This document shows, piece after piece, positions 5,746 through 6,468 of a DNA stretch of 6,468 bases. The DNA comes from ATZT02 sp964639395 (lineage in GTDB: Bacteria > Actinomycetota > Actinomycetes > S36-B12 > UBA5976). Position numbers and translations under genes: made by a program. How positions within the stretch are numbered: position 1 is the stretch's first letter; each line of letters starts with the position of its first letter. A model generated the notes under the pieces. It had not been told where the DNA came from, did no database searches, and worked only from the letters and a program-made list of their open reading frames with translations. The stretch lies in contig CAZXCT010000069.1 of the NCBI GenBank assembly GCA_964639395.1, positions 1 through 6,468 of the forward strand, read 5' to 3'.

Positions 5746-5750
5746 GGAGG
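5746..5750 (+). promoter_or_regulatory. Ribosome binding site selecting the GTG start at 5755
   Basis: GGAGG, within AATGGAGG, lies four bases before GTG at 5755. This is a short but workable spacing. No in-frame ATG lies nearby before the signal peptide, so this site decides the start. GTG at 5753 is out of frame and meets TGA at once. Confidence 0.7.
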
Positions 5751-5754
5751 TTGT

Positions 5755-6468
5755 GTGATTTCTGCTGCTCAGCAATCCTCCTTACGATACGTGAAGTTAG
5801 CCGCCGCAGGATTAATTGTTGCACTTTCCGGTGTTTTGGGATTATTAAATCCGGCACTTGCAAATGAAGTCGGCAGTGAATATGAATTTAGAGTTTCAGG
5901 GAACGTCCAATTTGAAGGCGAACCAATTTCGGATGTGCTAGTTACGGTTTCTGGTAATGGGTATAGCGCAGAGATAAAAACTGATGCCGATGGTAAGTGG
6001 AGGATTGGCGTACCTACGCAAGGCGACTACGACGTATTTCTAGATGAAAGCACATTGCCAAGTGGTGTGGCAGTGGTAGATGGTGAGGCCACACAAACCG
6101 TTACCGTAGGAAAATCAGGAAGAGTGACAAAAAACTTTTTTATTGGTCAAAGCGAGAGAACCACAACTAGCATTTTTGACCAGCTAGTTGCTAGAACTGT
6201 CTATGGGCTTAACTTTGGCCTAATGCTGGCACTTGCAGCAATTGGTTTGTCATTAGTTTATGGAACAACTGGCTTATCAAACTTTGCTCACGCAGAAATT
6301 GTTACCTTTGGCGCAATTATGGCATTACTGCTAGCCGTCACATTTGAATTACCTATTTGGTTAGCGATACCGCTGGCGGTGATTGCTAGTGGATTTCTGG
6401 GTTACGGGTTGGATTCGGGGCTGTGGCGTCCGCTGCGTAATCGAGGGCTTGGACTTGTGCAGCTGATG
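5755..6468 (+). CDS. LivH-type branched-chain amino acid ABC permease with N-terminal extracytoplasmic domain (partial, 3' end missing)
   Basis: The frame is open from GTG 5755 to the window edge, giving 238 residues with no stop. Residues 1-36 look like a signal peptide: Arg11 and Lys14, a hydrophobic core about 15-31, and an ALA cleavage site before Asn37. Residues about 44-130 resemble a carboxypeptidase-regulatory-like/transthyretin-type beta sandwich: RVSGNVQFEGEPISDVLVTV, then TDADGKWRIGVP and GDYDVFL. From about 140 the protein matches the start of LivH-family permeases: an amphipathic entry FDQLVARTVYGLNFG, a first membrane segment (about 152-170), the hallmark GLSNFAHAEIVTFGA (173-187), and a second and third segment (about 187-197 and 199-219). 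LivH with LivM forms the inner-membrane channel of the ABC importer for leucine/isoleucine/valine; relatives carry urea or amides, so the substrate is uncertain. LivM, LivG, LivF and a binding protein may follow outside the window. The gene has its own promoter. Confidence 0.87.
   Translation, partial: MISAAQQSSLRYVKLAAAGLIVALSGVLGLLNPALANEVGSEYEFRVSGNVQFEGEPISDVLVTVSGNGYSAEIKTDADGKWRIGVPTQGDYDVFLDESTLPSGVAVVDGEATQTVTVGKSGRVTKNFFIGQSERTTTSIFDQLVARTVYGLNFGLMLALAAIGLSLVYGTTGLSNFAHAEIVTFGAIMALLLAVTFELPIWLAIPLAVIASGFLGYGLDSGLWRPLRNRGLGLVQLM

Larger units (their letters stand above)
5636..5754. promoter_or_regulatory. rlmN to permease intergenic region
   Basis: This 119-base gap separates the translation operon from the permease gene. 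It holds an A/T-rich stretch (about 5646-5680) that could serve as an UP element, the promoter and palindrome listed separately, and a leader of about 40 bases with a ribosome binding site. I see no rlmN terminator here, so some read-through into the permease gene is possible. Confidence 0.6.

Noticed and set aside
5744..5758. Tiny upstream ORF ATG-GAG-GTT-GTG-TGA overlapping the permease GTG start
   Set aside because: Its start codon overlaps the Shine-Dalgarno of the permease, and it has no ribosome binding site of its own. Four codons of this kind arise easily by chance.
1120..5863. Reverse-strand open frames opposite rpsB, tsf, pyrH, frr, cdsA, rlmN and the permease start
   Set aside because: They lie antisense to strongly conserved genes, show low-complexity or Leu/Ser-rich composition, and have no family motifs. 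They are shadows of the real genes.
1..6468. CRISPR arrays, tRNA/rRNA genes, insertion sequences, attachment sites or defence genes
   Set aside because: No regularly spaced repeats, cloverleaf sequences, transposase motifs or terminal repeats were seen. The content is conserved housekeeping genes plus one transporter gene.

Overview
The window looks like a chromosomal segment of an actinobacterium with a compact genome of only moderate GC. The gene order supports this: the end of xerC, an M23/LytM-type gene, then rpsB-tsf-pyrH-frr-cdsA-rlmN is the order familiar from Actinobacteria (Mycobacterium and Streptomyces keep recognisable versions). The base composition leans to AT, the 60-240 codon proteins are trimmed to family-minimum length, and genes abut or overlap by 0-4 bases. 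Together these suggest a streamlined lineage such as the freshwater Nanopelagicales (acI) group. That placement is inference from style and synteny; no marker comparison was possible.

Layout. Bases 1-28 hold the last codons of a forward gene whose tail reads FEQAHPRA-stop, typical of tyrosine recombinase XerC. One base later the converging reverse-strand gene (30-467) encodes a small LytM/M23-fold protein in which the first zinc ligand position is Asn. Bases 468-761 are a divergent control region with nested inverted repeats, a candidate promoter and a structured rpsB leader. Bases 762-5635 form one forward operon: rpsB (ribosomal protein S2), an inter-gene hairpin that probably acts as a partial terminator, tsf (EF-Ts), pyrH (UMP kinase), frr (ribosome recycling factor), cdsA (CDP-diglyceride synthase) and rlmN (23S rRNA/tRNA A2 methylase). 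Bases 5636-5754 hold a good sigma-70-type promoter. It drives a new gene from a GTG at 5755 that runs off the right edge: a LivH-type branched-chain amino acid ABC permease preceded by a signal peptide and an extracytoplasmic beta-sandwich domain.

How the genes work together. The operon couples translation (S2, EF-Ts, RRF, and the RlmN modification at the peptidyl-transferase centre and in tRNA) with UTP/CTP supply (UMP kinase) and CTP-dependent phospholipid synthesis (CdsA). S2 is needed in stoichiometric ribosomal amounts, which fits both a regulated leader before rpsB and a leaky stop after it. The permease gene is a separate transcription unit and probably begins a nutrient-uptake operon lying beyond the window.

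I see no sign of a novel defence, mobile or CRISPR system. The features most worth a second look are the rpsB leader RNA, the dyad over its promoter, the altered metal site of the M23 protein, and the domain fusion in the permease.
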